From the NCBI GenBank assembly GCA_035524335.1, contig DATKPE010000001.1, positions 62,001 to 126,000 of the forward strand: 64,000 bases of DNA. Reading direction: 5' to 3'. Below the pieces are notes generated by a model, which searched no databases, was not told where the DNA came from, and saw nothing but the letters and a program-made list of their open reading frames with translations. Both the position numbers and the translations under genes were made by a program. The DNA comes from DATKPE01 sp035524335. GTDB taxonomy: Bacteria > Bacteroidota > Ignavibacteria > UBA10030 > SZUA-254. This document shows positions 18,429-28,018 of the stretch, piece by piece (the first letter of the stretch is position 1; each line of letters starts with the position of its first letter).

Positions 18429-18448
18429 CACATTCCTGGGGTGACCGT

Positions 18449-21076
18449 ATGCTTCGTTATCTTTCGATCGCAGCGACCTTTTTTCTGTGGTATGCATCGT
18501 TCGCCGGAGGTCTGCAGACCATTCCGGCTTTCCCCATCGCTCCGAACGATCTGGCCGTCACACGGCCGGCGCAGGCCGATCAGTATTGCGATAAAATCGG
18601 CCCCCGCGCCGGACTGATCGGCACGGAAGCGGGTAATTTCGAATTATGGATCTGGCCATGGAAGGTTCTCAGGAACCTGGAGCTGGAATTTCTGCTCGGG
18701 AGCTCCACCCGGCCGATCAGCGCGAAGGATATCGTCCGCACCGTCTCCGTGTCTCCCGAACTGACGACGATCACCTACAGCTACGAATCCTTTTCGGTCC
18801 GGGAACATATCCTTGTGCCGAGGAACGAGCCGGGAGCTCTTCTGCTTCTGGAAGTGCACGCAACCGAATCTCTTTCGATCATCCCGGGATTCCTTCCGGT
18901 GGTCCAGCCGATGTGGCCGGCAGGGATCGGAGGGCAGTTTTCCTATTGGGATGATGACATGCACGGATATGTTCTCTCCGAAGGGAGATGGCGCGCCGAA
19001 TTTCTCTGCGGTTCCCCGGGCGCCGAGCAGATGGCGAGTCCCCCGGCCCATATGTTCGCCGACGCGCCGCTTCAGTTCCGGATCCGCGTCGAACCCGGTT
19101 CCGCGGATCACCGGTTCATCCCGATCGTGCTCGCCGGCGCCGTTCCCGATTCGGCGACAGGGAGGATGACGTTCGATTCGGTCAAGTCGGTCTATACGAG
19201 ACTCTGGCAGAAGGCGGAAACATACTATGCCGAAAACAGGAAGTACTACGATCTGCTCCGGTCCTCGACGATACGGATTACGACGCCCGATCCTGAGGTG
19301 AATCTCGCCGGCGAATGGGGGAAAGTGGCGCTCGACAATCTCATGGTGATCAATCCGAAACTCGGGAAGGGGTTGGTGGCCGGCTACGGGATGTCCGGGA
19401 ACGGGGAACGTCCCGGGTTTGCCTGGTTTTTCGGCGGAGATGCGTTCATTAATTCGCTGGCCATCGACGGGTACGGGGCAACGGCGTCGGTACGCGATGC
19501 CCTCCTGTTCACACAGAAATGGCAGAGGGGGGACAATTTCCCGGTGCGGAAGAAGAATCCATCCGATCCGCCGGCAGATGTCGGAAAGATGGCCCACGAG
19601 CTTTCCCAGAGCGACGGCCTGTGTGACTGGTGGAACGATTACCATTACGGGTACAACCATGCCGACACCTCGCCGTGGTATATCGTGGCGACGGCGGATT
19701 ACGTCCGGACGAGCGGGGACACGGCTTTTCTGCGACAGAGCTGGCCGTCGCTCTGCGCGGCGTACGCCTGGTGCCTCTCCAAGGACAGCGACAACGACGG
19801 GCTGATGGATCTGAAGGGGGCCGGTCTCGGCGCGCTGGAGTTCGGCAAGCTGGTCGGTATTTATGCCGATGCCTATACGTGCGGCGTCTTCGTTCAATCG
19901 ATCAGGGATATGCACGAAATGTCCCTTCTGACGGGCGATACGTCGCTCGCCCGCAGGACGTCGGATCAGTACCGCCGGGCGGCGGAGCGGATGGAAAAAC
20001 TTTTCTGGATGGGGGACCGCGGCTATTACAGTTACGGCGCTACTCAGGGCGGGGAACAGGTTGGTGAAAAAACTCCCTGGCCCGGGGTTGCCATGATGTT
20101 CGGCCTTCTGGATCGCCGGAGAACCGGGGAGAGTCTCGAGGCGACGAACGGCGCGGATATCTGCACCGATTGGGGGGTGCGCTCGCTGTCGGACCGGTCA
20201 TCCCTCTTCGATCCGGTCAATTATAATTACGGCGCCGTCTGGCCGTTCATCTCCTCCTTCTATAATACCGCTCAGTTCGGATCCGGCTTCTCCACACCGG
20301 CGTACCGGCTTCTGAAGGCGACGATGCATCACGCGTTCGATCATGCGGTCGGAGTCGTTCCGGAGGTATTTTCCGGTGCGCTGAACGAAAAACTTTCGGA
20401 AGGGTATCACCATCAGGGATTCTCGACCACCGGGTATCTTCTTCCGCTCATCCGCGGCCTTGCAGGCCTCAGGGTCGAGGCGCTTACATCGACGATCCGG
20501 CTCGATCCGCATATTCCGGCCGAATGGGATCGGTTCGAAATCGGAAACATTCGCGCCGGCGGGGGACCGGTCGATCTGCTGTTCCAACGCACGGAAGGGG
20601 GCTGGGACATCCGGATGTCCAACTCTGGAAGACTTCCGGTTCATCTTCAGCTCGGAACGTCGTTTCTGCCCGAAACGAGAATTGAGAATCTACAGGTAAG
20701 CCGCGCATCGGGAGGAGGCTCGCAGATTCCGGTGAGAGACGGATCTGTCGGTCTGGATCTTGCGGGGACAGATACGCTCCGGATCAGGTACACGGCCGGG
20801 CCGTCGCTCGTTTTCCCTCCTGTGGAGACGTCGGCAGGGGCGCAGAACGAGGGACTGAAAATCATCCGGGAGCGTTATGATCCTGAACGGAGAAGGATTG
20901 ATGTGACGGCCGAGGGTACGGCGGGGAGCACATATACTCTTGGACTTGTTCGGCCGGAGCTTGTGGAGTCGGTTCAGGGGGTCGAGCCGGTGACATCCGG
21001 TCTCCTACTCAGATTCCCGGCCGACAAGACACTGCAGTTTGTGCGGAAGGAATTTTCCGTTTTGCTGAAGCCCTGA
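18449..21076 (+). CDS. Secreted six-hairpin glycoside hydrolase-like protein
   Basis: This 875-residue protein has a Sec signal (MLRYLSIAATFFLWYASFAG), an N-terminal beta-sandwich (about 25-260) and a large (alpha/alpha)6-type domain (about 280-690), then a short beta C-terminal domain. Motifs typical of GH15/GH63/debranching-type hydrolases are PGFAWFFGGDAFINS at about 325-340, DGLCDWWNDYHYGYNHADTSPW at about 390, and NYNYGAVWPFISSFYN at about 590. These acid-rich turns face the active site in the fold, but the exact catalytic acid and base are not certain. No T9SS sorting domain is visible, so it may stay periplasmic. It follows the T9SS Asp-box gene by 20 bases and is probably in the same operon. 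Confidence 0.82.
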   Translation: MLRYLSIAATFFLWYASFAGGLQTIPAFPIAPNDLAVTRPAQADQYCDKIGPRAGLIGTEAGNFELWIWPWKVLRNLELEFLLGSSTRPISAKDIVRTVSVSPELTTITYSYESFSVREHILVPRNEPGALLLLEVHATESLSIIPGFLPVVQPMWPAGIGGQFSYWDDDMHGYVLSEGRWRAEFLCGSPGAEQMASPPAHMFADAPLQFRIRVEPGSADHRFIPIVLAGAVPDSATGRMTFDSVKSVYTRLWQKAETYYAENRKYYDLLRSSTIRITTPDPEVNLAGEWGKVALDNLMVINPKLGKGLVAGYGMSGNGERPGFAWFFGGDAFINSLAIDGYGATASVRDALLFTQKWQRGDNFPVRKKNPSDPPADVGKMAHELSQSDGLCDWWNDYHYGYNHADTSPWYIVATADYVRTSGDTAFLRQSWPSLCAAYAWCLSKDSDNDGLMDLKGAGLGALEFGKLVGIYADAYTCGVFVQSIRDMHEMSLLTGDTSLARRTSDQYRRAAERMEKLFWMGDRGYYSYGATQGGEQVGEKTPWPGVAMMFGLLDRRRTGESLEATNGADICTDWGVRSLSDRSSLFDPVNYNYGAVWPFISSFYNTAQFGSGFSTPAYRLLKATMHHAFDHAVGVVPEVFSGALNEKLSEGYHHQGFSTTGYLLPLIRGLAGLRVEALTSTIRLDPHIPAEWDRFEIGNIRAGGGPVDLLFQRTEGGWDIRMSNSGRLPVHLQLGTSFLPETRIENLQVSRASGGGSQIPVRDGSVGLDLAGTDTLRIRYTAGPSLVFPPVETSAGAQNEGLKIIRERYDPERRRIDVTAEGTAGSTYTLGLVRPELVESVQGVEPVTSGLLLRFPADKTLQFVRKEFSVLLKP

Positions 21077-21167
21077 CGCATACTCCCGATCCGCGCCGCA
21101 CGCAGATGGGCTTTCCCGCGCTCCTCCTCAGCATCATCAGATTTCCGGTGTCTGACGCCGGAGGATA

Positions 21168-22280
21168 TTACTGGTAATGTACCCCTGATGGGTTATAGAC
21201 AGCGACGCCCGACGGAGTTCCAATCCAGAGGTTGTGAAACGAATCGAACCTGAGAGCTGTTATGGTGTCGCTCGGCAGAACGGAGTTCGCCATTGTCCAC
21301 GTGGTCCAGGAGGTATCGTTCTCGAACTTGACGAGGCCGAGGTTGGTGCCGAACCATCTCTGCCGTGCATAGTTGGTGGCGATGGCGTTGATGGCGGAGT
21401 GAGGAAGTTTTCCGTTGGTGGAGGAAGGACTGTAGGTTGTCCAGCTCGCACCGGGAATGTTGTACACGGTGACGTCGGTGTCGCGGCCGAACCAGACGGT
21501 GGTGATGGAGCTCCCGATGAGATCGGCGAAACCGATGGAATAGATACTCTGGCCTGCATCGCGCGGCGGCTGGTACTCACTCCACTGCAGGAATCCCCCC
21601 TCGTTGTAAAATGCCTGTACCGCGCCGCCCGATTTCGATCCGAACCAGATTGAAAAATCGTCCGGTTTGTATTCTGCGACCATGAGGTCGGGCGAGGGGA
21701 GCGGCGTGACGCCGTCGGATTTGTAGTAACTGGACCATACCCCGGTTTCGTTGGCCCCCTGGTGGAAAAGGCTGATGCCGTTGATTCCCGCCACCCAGAC
21801 GTCGCCGTAGACGGTCTGGCCGGATCTGTTAGCGGCTCCGGTGAGGACGGTGGGGGGCTGGATGAACGGATAGATGTAATTCGTCCAGGTGTGTGCCTGG
21901 GAGAACTCGGCGAAGCGGACGACGCGGTCGTTGAGGCAGAACCAGACGGCGTGATCCTTCGCGTCGACGATATCGTGAACCGGCGAGATGAGCGGGTTCC
22001 CGTCGTCGCGGAGCGAATCCTTGATCACGCCCCATGACTGTTTATCAAAGTACGATGCACCGTTGTAGGTGGAAAACCAGACACGCCCGTTGTATGCGAC
22101 GGTGATACGGGTGATCGAGTTGTTGTAGAGACCGCTGTTCGCTTTGGTGAACACCTGCCAGACCGGACCCGGGGGGGCGGTGGTGGAGCCGGTCGATTTG
22201 CAATTCCAGGAGGTACACATAACTGCGGCTGTTATAATAATATACAAGGCACTTATATTACCCGCTCTTGAATGGAACAT
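21168..22280 (-). CDS. Beta-propeller (Reg_prop-type) exported protein, possible lipoprotein
   Basis: This 370-residue protein has an N-terminal hydrophobic segment (NISALYIIITAAVMCTSWNCK) that could be a lipoprotein signal with the lipid cysteine in SWNC. The rest repeats a motif with NNSITRITVAYNGRVWFST, ISPVHDIVDAKDHAVWFCL, HSAINAIATNYARQRWFGTNLGLV and SDTITALRFDSFHNLWIGTPSGV, the two-component-regulator propeller repeat used as a sensor domain in hybrid histidine kinases, here without kinase. It is on the opposite strand to its neighbours. It likely binds a ligand or partner at the envelope; nothing in the sequence names the ligand. Confidence 0.8.
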   Translation of the reverse strand: MFHSRAGNISALYIIITAAVMCTSWNCKSTGSTTAPPGPVWQVFTKANSGLYNNSITRITVAYNGRVWFSTYNGASYFDKQSWGVIKDSLRDDGNPLISPVHDIVDAKDHAVWFCLNDRVVRFAEFSQAHTWTNYIYPFIQPPTVLTGAANRSGQTVYGDVWVAGINGISLFHQGANETGVWSSYYKSDGVTPLPSPDLMVAEYKPDDFSIWFGSKSGGAVQAFYNEGGFLQWSEYQPPRDAGQSIYSIGFADLIGSSITTVWFGRDTDVTVYNIPGASWTTYSPSSTNGKLPHSAINAIATNYARQRWFGTNLGLVKFENDTSWTTWTMANSVLPSDTITALRFDSFHNLWIGTPSGVAVYNPSGVHYQ

Positions 22281-22499
22281 TTGAATGAGTCTCTTAGTTT
22301 AATGATGGAGAATGAGAATCGATATACTGATATACGCCGGAGGAAGGTGAAAAGTTCCTGATTTCGTGTAAGATAGTAAAATTTCCTGAAATCCGCGTAC
22401 CTGCCTGATCCGGCGCGAGGTCGTGAGCCGGAAGCCGGGGGATGGTCCGACAGGGCGGATGCACGAGTTGTGAATCAATGAAAAAAATGCCGCTTTTTC
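22281..22499. other. Intergenic region between divergent genes, no gene seen
   Basis: Divergent intergenic stretch upstream of both the propeller gene (minus) and the envelope operon (plus). No ORF with a ribosome-binding site, no RNA motif and no clear minus-strand promoter was found. It holds a 17-base sequence (22473-22489) repeated exactly at 35650-35666, just upstream of the plus-strand promoter. Confidence 0.5.
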
Positions 22500-22528
22500 T
22501 TGACTGTGAATTGATTATTTGTTATACT
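22500..22528 (+). promoter_or_regulatory. Strong sigma-70 type promoter of the envelope operon
   Basis: TTGACT (22500-22505) and TATACT (22523-22528), spacer exactly 17; the predicted start near 22535 leaves a leader of about 60 bases before the ATG at 22596. Confidence 0.7.
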
Positions 22529-22595
22529 TAGGCTCAATTATCGCAATACCATCAGCGTTTCTCAAATCTCTCATCAGTAACATCTGGCCGGTCTT

Positions 22596-23192
22596 ATGAA
22601 TACTAAACGGAAAATTTTCCGAATTGTTGCATTCTTCGGTCTGTGTCTCGTTCTGCTGGGGATCAACCTGAGTTGCGGACAGTATGACTACAGTTCTCCT
22701 CTGCCCGGTATCGTCTCGCTTCATCTCCATTCGATCGTCGACACAACACAGATGAACTTCACTCCGCTTGACAACTTTGTCATCAAAGTCGCGCAGATCA
22801 ACGTGATCAGATCGGACGGCGCACAGGCGATCATCAATGCGGATCTCTCCGCCCTTCAGCGGACGACGAGCATCTATAATACGCTCGATACGCGCGCCAG
22901 GGATTCATCGCTTGTGGTCGGCGAGTCGTATCTCCCGCCCGGAGATTATGTCAGTGTCGGAATGCTGATTCAGGCCGGGACCCAGGTGGTGCTCGACGGC
23001 TACCGGGATATCCGGGTCACGCTCGACCCGAGCGTCGGCGCCGCCATCTTTTTCAAACGGCCATTTCACATTGCCGAAGGCCAGCGGACGACCATCATCC
23101 TGACGCTCGACCTCTCCAAATCGCTCATCAAGCAGGTTGATACCTACATTTTCGACCCGGTATATTCTATTTCATCGATTCAGTACGAGTGA
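22596..23192 (+). CDS. DUF4382-like lipoprotein, first gene of envelope operon
   Basis: This 198-residue protein starts with an n-region MNTKRKIFR, a hydrophobic stretch and a lipobox-like GINLSCG, so Cys27 should carry lipid. The mature part is strand-rich (LHLHSIVDTT, DNFVIKVAQINVI, LPPGDYVSVGMLIQAG, DGYRDIRVTLDPSVGAAIFF) in the manner of DUF4382, a family of secreted beta-sandwich proteins of unknown role. It is the first of six co-directional genes behind a strong promoter. The next gene starts 4 bases after its stop, so the two are likely translated together. Confidence 0.75.
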   Translation: MNTKRKIFRIVAFFGLCLVLLGINLSCGQYDYSSPLPGIVSLHLHSIVDTTQMNFTPLDNFVIKVAQINVIRSDGAQAIINADLSALQRTTSIYNTLDTRARDSSLVVGESYLPPGDYVSVGMLIQAGTQVVLDGYRDIRVTLDPSVGAAIFFKRPFHIAEGQRTTIILTLDLSKSLIKQVDTYIFDPVYSISSIQYE

Positions 23193-23196
23193 GCAT

Positions 23197-25086
23197 ATGA
23201 AACCTTCCCGGACTGTTTTATTTTCACTGCTGATCGTCATTCTGTGCCTTCCGCTGTTGTGGAGCTGTAAGGGGACAGGCTCGTTCAACCCGAACCAGCT
23301 TCCGATCACGCGCCTGGCGAACGTGCCGCCGCCCGATACGGTGATCACCACGGCCAACCCGCGTCTGACCCTCTACTGGATCGGCGACGATCCGGACGGT
23401 TTCGTGGTCGCCTTTCAGTACCGGTGGAGCTACCGTCAGAGCGCGAACGGCCCAATCCTGTACAAGCCCTATACGACGATTCTGAATCTCTGGAATATCG
23501 TCGGCGGGGGCGTCTCGGGATCCGACAATTTTGCCCTGCTGACCGACGCGGCACCGGCCAATCTGCCGTCGGTGTATCACTATTTCTCGGTTCTTCTGAA
23601 CGGGCTGGACAACCCGCACGCCGATTCCCTCTCCGCGGGCGACACCATCCATGTTTCCGGCGCGCATGTGTGGGCATCCAATACGAAGACGAATCTCTTC
23701 CCCGTCCACACAAAACCGACGAGCGGTACGTTCATCTTCGATTCACCCGATTCCCTGAATCCTCATACGTTTGAAGTCCTCGCCGTCGACAATCTCGGCG
23801 CACGGGGACTTCCGGCGAAGATCTCCTTCAATACGCCGCGCGTTTCGGCGCCCAAGACGGAACTCCTCGCCTGGCCGCTCGACACCTCGATGGTTCTCTC
23901 GGATCCCAGCGTCTCCTGGCCCGGCATACAGTTCACCTACCAGGGCTTCGATCCCAACAGCCGGACCCTCGACTATGAATGGGTGGTCGACCGGGATCTG
24001 TGGCCTGCGGGCCAGGTACCGTGGTCGCCTTTTACGACCGCGACCGCCGTCTACGTCACGGCGAAGAATTTCCCCAATCCGCTGGCCACGAACCACACCT
24101 TCTATGTCAGGGCAAGGAACGAATTCGGCGTGATCGATACCATCGGAAGTTATATCGCCGCCATCTACGATGCGAATTCCAACATCGTCGGCTACGACAC
24201 CATCCGGGCCCAGGGAGATTTCAAGACCCTCTATCCGCCGTTCAAACTGCCGGGATACAATCCGCGGCTTCTGGTCATCAATAATTCCTACAGCTGGCCG
24301 GATGCCACACCCGGCCGTCCGTCGACCCAGCAGATCGACCAGTATTATTCCCAGATGCTCAATAACTGCGGATGGGCCGGGAAGTATGACATCTTTGATG
24401 TCGTCGACGACAACAAGACCCGAACCTATATCTTCCCCTCAAAGGGGACTCTCGCACAATACAGCATCGTGATTTTTGTCGCGGACGCAATCAACTGCGC
24501 CGGCCAGTTCAAGGATTATTCCTGGGGGCATCCTCTGACGAGCGACCGCCAGGCCGTCCTCGAGGAATATCTCAACGTCGGCGGCAGGATGATCATCAGC
24601 GCCTGGGGCGCCCCGTGGCCGCTGAATCTGGGCGACGGTCAGTTCATGACCTCCGTCTGCCACATGCAGAACGACATCGGGGATGTCGACACAGTTGACC
24701 ACGTCGGGTTCATCGGTGCGACCGGTGTGGCCGGATATCCGAATGTCGTCATCGACACCGCGAAAGCGCTCGTCGACTGGCCGAAGCCGGCCGCCGCTCC
24801 CGGTCCGCCCGATACCACCTGGGGATTTCATTACAGCTATGTGGGACAGCCGTCGGGATTCGGCGAGATCATCTACCGTTATGTGACGACGCCCGACAAC
24901 ATTGTGAACTTCTTCGGCAATAATATTGCGTTGAACGCCGGAGTCTGCGGAACGAGATACCAGGGAATCACCTACAACGTCGTCTACATGGGATTCCCGC
25001 TCTACTTCGTGAATTGTCCCGGTGTAGCCGATGTTCCTTCCGCGACCGCGGTCCTCCGGAAGGCGCTTACCGACGTCAATCAGTAA
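23197..25086 (+). CDS. Large lipoprotein of the envelope operon, unknown function
   Basis: The start at 23197 gives 629 residues with a lipoprotein signal (LLIVILCLPLLWSCKG, lipid Cys about 23). The first 300 residues look like two or three fibronectin-type or Ig-like sandwiches (NPRLTLYWIGDDPDGFVVAF, HTFEVLAVDNLGARG, QFTYQGFDPNSRTLDYEW). From about residue 360 the sequence RLLVINNSYSW begins an alpha/beta region with IVIFVADAIN, YLNVGGRMIISAWG and NVVYMGFPLYF, which resembles the class I glutamine-amidotransferase-like or DUF4350-type fold used by surface proteins, without visible catalytic residues. The frame start at 23137 was rejected because it overlaps the previous gene and lacks a signal. 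It immediately precedes the TonB receptor gene. Confidence 0.75.
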   Translation: MKPSRTVLFSLLIVILCLPLLWSCKGTGSFNPNQLPITRLANVPPPDTVITTANPRLTLYWIGDDPDGFVVAFQYRWSYRQSANGPILYKPYTTILNLWNIVGGGVSGSDNFALLTDAAPANLPSVYHYFSVLLNGLDNPHADSLSAGDTIHVSGAHVWASNTKTNLFPVHTKPTSGTFIFDSPDSLNPHTFEVLAVDNLGARGLPAKISFNTPRVSAPKTELLAWPLDTSMVLSDPSVSWPGIQFTYQGFDPNSRTLDYEWVVDRDLWPAGQVPWSPFTTATAVYVTAKNFPNPLATNHTFYVRARNEFGVIDTIGSYIAAIYDANSNIVGYDTIRAQGDFKTLYPPFKLPGYNPRLLVINNSYSWPDATPGRPSTQQIDQYYSQMLNNCGWAGKYDIFDVVDDNKTRTYIFPSKGTLAQYSIVIFVADAINCAGQFKDYSWGHPLTSDRQAVLEEYLNVGGRMIISAWGAPWPLNLGDGQFMTSVCHMQNDIGDVDTVDHVGFIGATGVAGYPNVVIDTAKALVDWPKPAAAPGPPDTTWGFHYSYVGQPSGFGEIIYRYVTTPDNIVNFFGNNIALNAGVCGTRYQGITYNVVYMGFPLYFVNCPGVADVPSATAVLRKALTDVNQ

Positions 25087-25100
25087 CTGGCAGTAACTGG
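25081..25100 (+). repeat. 10-bp tandem duplication across a stop codon
   Basis: CAGTAACTGG occurs twice in tandem, 25081-25090 and 25091-25100. The first copy holds the last sense codon (CAG) and the TAA stop of the lipoprotein gene; the second copy is intergenic. Confidence 0.9.
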
Positions 25101-25127
25101 CCGTTCTTCAGTGAAAGGAACTTGAAT

Positions 25128-27989
25128 ATGAAGAAAGTGGTACCCTTTTTCCTCAGCGCTGTCCTTGTGGTCATGCTCTTCGCCGTGCCGGCATTCGCGG
25201 GCAACACCGGAAAGATTATCGGACGGGTCAGCGATAAAACGAGCGGCGAAGCACTGGTCTCGGTCAATATTCTCGTCGTCGGCACGAGCCGCGGCGCGGT
25301 GACCGACGTCGACGGCCACTATACGATCATCGGTGTTCCGATCGGCAGTTACACGATTCGCGCCAGCCAGGTCGGCTATCAGAGCATCGAATACACGAAC
25401 GTCAAAGTGGGCGCCGACGAGACGAAGCAGGTCGATTTTTCACTCCTCTCGAGCGCTGTCGATCTGAAAGAAGTCGTGATCAATGCGGACCAGACCATGG
25501 TCAATAATCTGACCACCTCTTCCACCCAGACGGTGAACGCCAAGTCGATCGAGAACATCCCGAACGTGAAAAGCGTCGAGGACGTGCTCAAACTGCAGGC
25601 CGGCGTGGTGAAGCAGGGGAACAACCTCTTCATCAGAGGAGGCCGTGCGAACGAAGTCCAGTACCTCGTTGACGGCATTCCGACCAACAGCATTCTCGCG
25701 AACAGCAACGGCGCGCTCACGACCGACGCGCAGAATTCCGACCTCCAGAAGATCTACGCAGGATCCCAGGCTGGCACGATCGGCGGCGGTGAAACCGGCG
25801 TCTCGATTTCCGCAAACGCGATCCAGTCGGTCAGCGTCCAGACCTCGGGGTTCGATGCGGACTACGGCAACGCGCAGTCGGGCGTCATCAACATCGTCAC
25901 GAAATCGGGCGGCGACCGCTATTCCTCCTCGATCCAGTTCCGGAGCGACAAGATCGCCTCCCAGAATGAGAACGAGAGCTACAGTTCCTTCACGCTCGGC
26001 GGACCCGATCCGCTCACGAAATATCTCTTCCCGAGTCTCGGCCTGAACCTGCCCGGTTCGCTCACCTTTTTCGTCAACGCCGACGCCGACCAGAACGACG
26101 GTCCGTACCGGTATGTCGAGAATCAGTTCTTCCATCCGATCCAGCACCGGATCGAACTGAATGGATTCCTCGGCGGGGTGATGAACGGCCTCGGCTATCA
26201 GTACACCGACAAGCTGAAAAACGACTTCACCTTCAACACGAAAATCAAGTACGATATCAGCACGTCGGATCAGATCTCCTATTCCTACCGCGCCAGTCTC
26301 GAGTCGCGGCACGATTTCAACCAGGTCTGGAAATATCTCGCCGATTCGTCTCTGCTCACCGCGTCGCTCGGCATCCAGCACACGCTCCTGTGGCAGCACT
26401 TTTTCACGCAGAATTCCTTCCTGCGTGTCAATTTCGGAAAAGTGGAACAGCATGACGGCAACGACGTCGCCGGCGTCTCGCCCGCCCAGTACTCGAGCGC
26501 CTATCAGTACCTGGATCCCGCCGGCACCGGCTTCAACCAGCTCGGCACGTCGCAGGACTGGCTGAACGCCCTCACGAACGTCTATACGCTCCGGGTCGAT
26601 TTCAACAGCCAGGTGCACCCGCTCCACCTTCTGAAGGTCGGCGCCGAATTCAACTACGAGGAGATCAGCTCGACCGAAATCGAATATCCGACCGTTTCCC
26701 TCACCGATTCGAACGGCAATGCGATCTATCCGCCGTTCCCGGCCTATCTCGACCGGAACAGCGGCGACTATCCCGGCTACGGCCGCTACCGGTGGCACAT
26801 GCTCGACTATCCGAATCGCGGCGCGGCCTATGTCCAGGACAATATCGAATTCTCGGGCCTCAACCTGCACGTCGGCCTCCGGTACGACTACTTCGACATC
26901 GGCCGGCAGGTCTACTCTCCCGATTTCGTGAATGCCTGGATCAGCGATCTCAACGATCCGAGCACGCCCGACAGTCTCAAGCTCCTGCCGCAGTGGACCA
27001 AGAACGCTCCGGACGGGAATTCGTTCGCCTACTATGTTCTCCATGGCTATTTCAGCCCGCGTCTCTCGATCGGCTATCCGGTCACGGACAAGATCGTGTT
27101 CTATTTCAACTACGGACATTTTCTCCAGTTCCCCGACCGGAACGAGTACTTCAACGACCCGACGGTCAACGGGAACAACACGATCGGTAACCCCGACCTC
27201 AAACCGCAGAGAACGGTCTCCTATGAAGCGGGCTTTGAGGATCAGTTCCGCGAGGACATGGCCTTCGCGCTCCATGCCTTCTACAAGGACAACTTCGATT
27301 ATCCCGTCCTCTTCGGCCGCGCCGGCAATTCCTTCTACAGAAACTTCGATTATGCCAGCACGCGCGGGTTCGAGCTGACCTTCAACGAATCGTATTCCAC
27401 GAACCTCTCGACGAGCCTGAGCTATTCCTACCAGATCGCCAAGGGACGGTCGTCCGATCCGCTCGCGAGCATCTTCACGCCGCAGTACGAACTGCCGCGC
27501 GAAACCCGTCTGAATTTCGACCAGAACCACACGGCGAACGTCTTCATCCGCTACAGCGTGTCGCCGACCGAACCGGGGAAATTCTTCGGCCTGCCGTTCG
27601 TCAACAACTACGGCATCTCCCTGACCTGGAGCTTCGGCAGCGGTCTGCCCTATACGCCGTATGTCGGTCAGACAAGCGGCTACCGCAATGTCTATCTCGT
27701 CAATTCCGAGACCAAACCCTATACCTCGACCGTGAACCTCTCGATGTATAAAGGGTTCCTGGTGATGGATCATCTCAACATGCAGGTGACGCTCGATATC
27801 ACGAACCTCTTCAACCGCCTCAATGTCATCAACGTCGTGAACAACACCGGGGCGCCTGCAAAATACGGCGACTTTGATCCGACCACCGGTATCATCTACC
27901 CGTGGTACTACACCGACTACCGGCTCGATCCGAGCAACTTCTCCGATCTCCGGCAGATCATTCTTGGTCTCAAACTGAACTGGGATTAA
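25128..27989 (+). CDS. TonB-dependent outer-membrane receptor with CarbopepD_reg-like domain
   Basis: The start at 25128 (after AAAGGAA) gives 953 residues with a Sec signal ending AVPAFAG near residue 24. Then comes a carboxypeptidase-regulatory-like domain (GRVSDKTSGEALVSVNILVV, DGHYTIIGVPIGSYTIRAS; residues 30-110), the plug (ENIPNVKSVEDVLKLQAGVV, LFIRGGRANEVQYLVDGIP; about 145-300) and a 22-strand barrel ending with aromatic-rich strands and a final WD. This is the layout of SusC/OMP-type receptors of FCB bacteria. No SusD partner is adjacent; instead a T9SS-type protein and a PorV-family protein follow. The substrate cannot be told. A longer frame start at 25014 overlaps the upstream gene and would bury the signal peptide. 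Confidence 0.92.
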   Translation: MKKVVPFFLSAVLVVMLFAVPAFAGNTGKIIGRVSDKTSGEALVSVNILVVGTSRGAVTDVDGHYTIIGVPIGSYTIRASQVGYQSIEYTNVKVGADETKQVDFSLLSSAVDLKEVVINADQTMVNNLTTSSTQTVNAKSIENIPNVKSVEDVLKLQAGVVKQGNNLFIRGGRANEVQYLVDGIPTNSILANSNGALTTDAQNSDLQKIYAGSQAGTIGGGETGVSISANAIQSVSVQTSGFDADYGNAQSGVINIVTKSGGDRYSSSIQFRSDKIASQNENESYSSFTLGGPDPLTKYLFPSLGLNLPGSLTFFVNADADQNDGPYRYVENQFFHPIQHRIELNGFLGGVMNGLGYQYTDKLKNDFTFNTKIKYDISTSDQISYSYRASLESRHDFNQVWKYLADSSLLTASLGIQHTLLWQHFFTQNSFLRVNFGKVEQHDGNDVAGVSPAQYSSAYQYLDPAGTGFNQLGTSQDWLNALTNVYTLRVDFNSQVHPLHLLKVGAEFNYEEISSTEIEYPTVSLTDSNGNAIYPPFPAYLDRNSGDYPGYGRYRWHMLDYPNRGAAYVQDNIEFSGLNLHVGLRYDYFDIGRQVYSPDFVNAWISDLNDPSTPDSLKLLPQWTKNAPDGNSFAYYVLHGYFSPRLSIGYPVTDKIVFYFNYGHFLQFPDRNEYFNDPTVNGNNTIGNPDLKPQRTVSYEAGFEDQFREDMAFALHAFYKDNFDYPVLFGRAGNSFYRNFDYASTRGFELTFNESYSTNLSTSLSYSYQIAKGRSSDPLASIFTPQYELPRETRLNFDQNHTANVFIRYSVSPTEPGKFFGLPFVNNYGISLTWSFGSGLPYTPYVGQTSGYRNVYLVNSETKPYTSTVNLSMYKGFLVMDHLNMQVTLDITNLFNRLNVINVVNNTGAPAKYGDFDPTTGIIYPWYYTDYRLDPSNFSDLRQIILGLKLNWD

Positions 27990-28018
27990 TGCAGATTATC
28001 GCTAAAGGAACGCGTCCT

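Noticed and set aside
21144..21164. Hairpin between the convergent glycosidase and propeller genes as a terminator
   Set aside because: Stem CCGGTG/CGCCGG needs a wobble pair and has no T-run on either strand.
25440..27773. 777-codon frame antisense to the TonB receptor
   Set aside because: High GC at third codon positions leaves the antisense strand free of stops; the translation is Arg/Val/Glu-rich without any domain, and the sense protein is clear.
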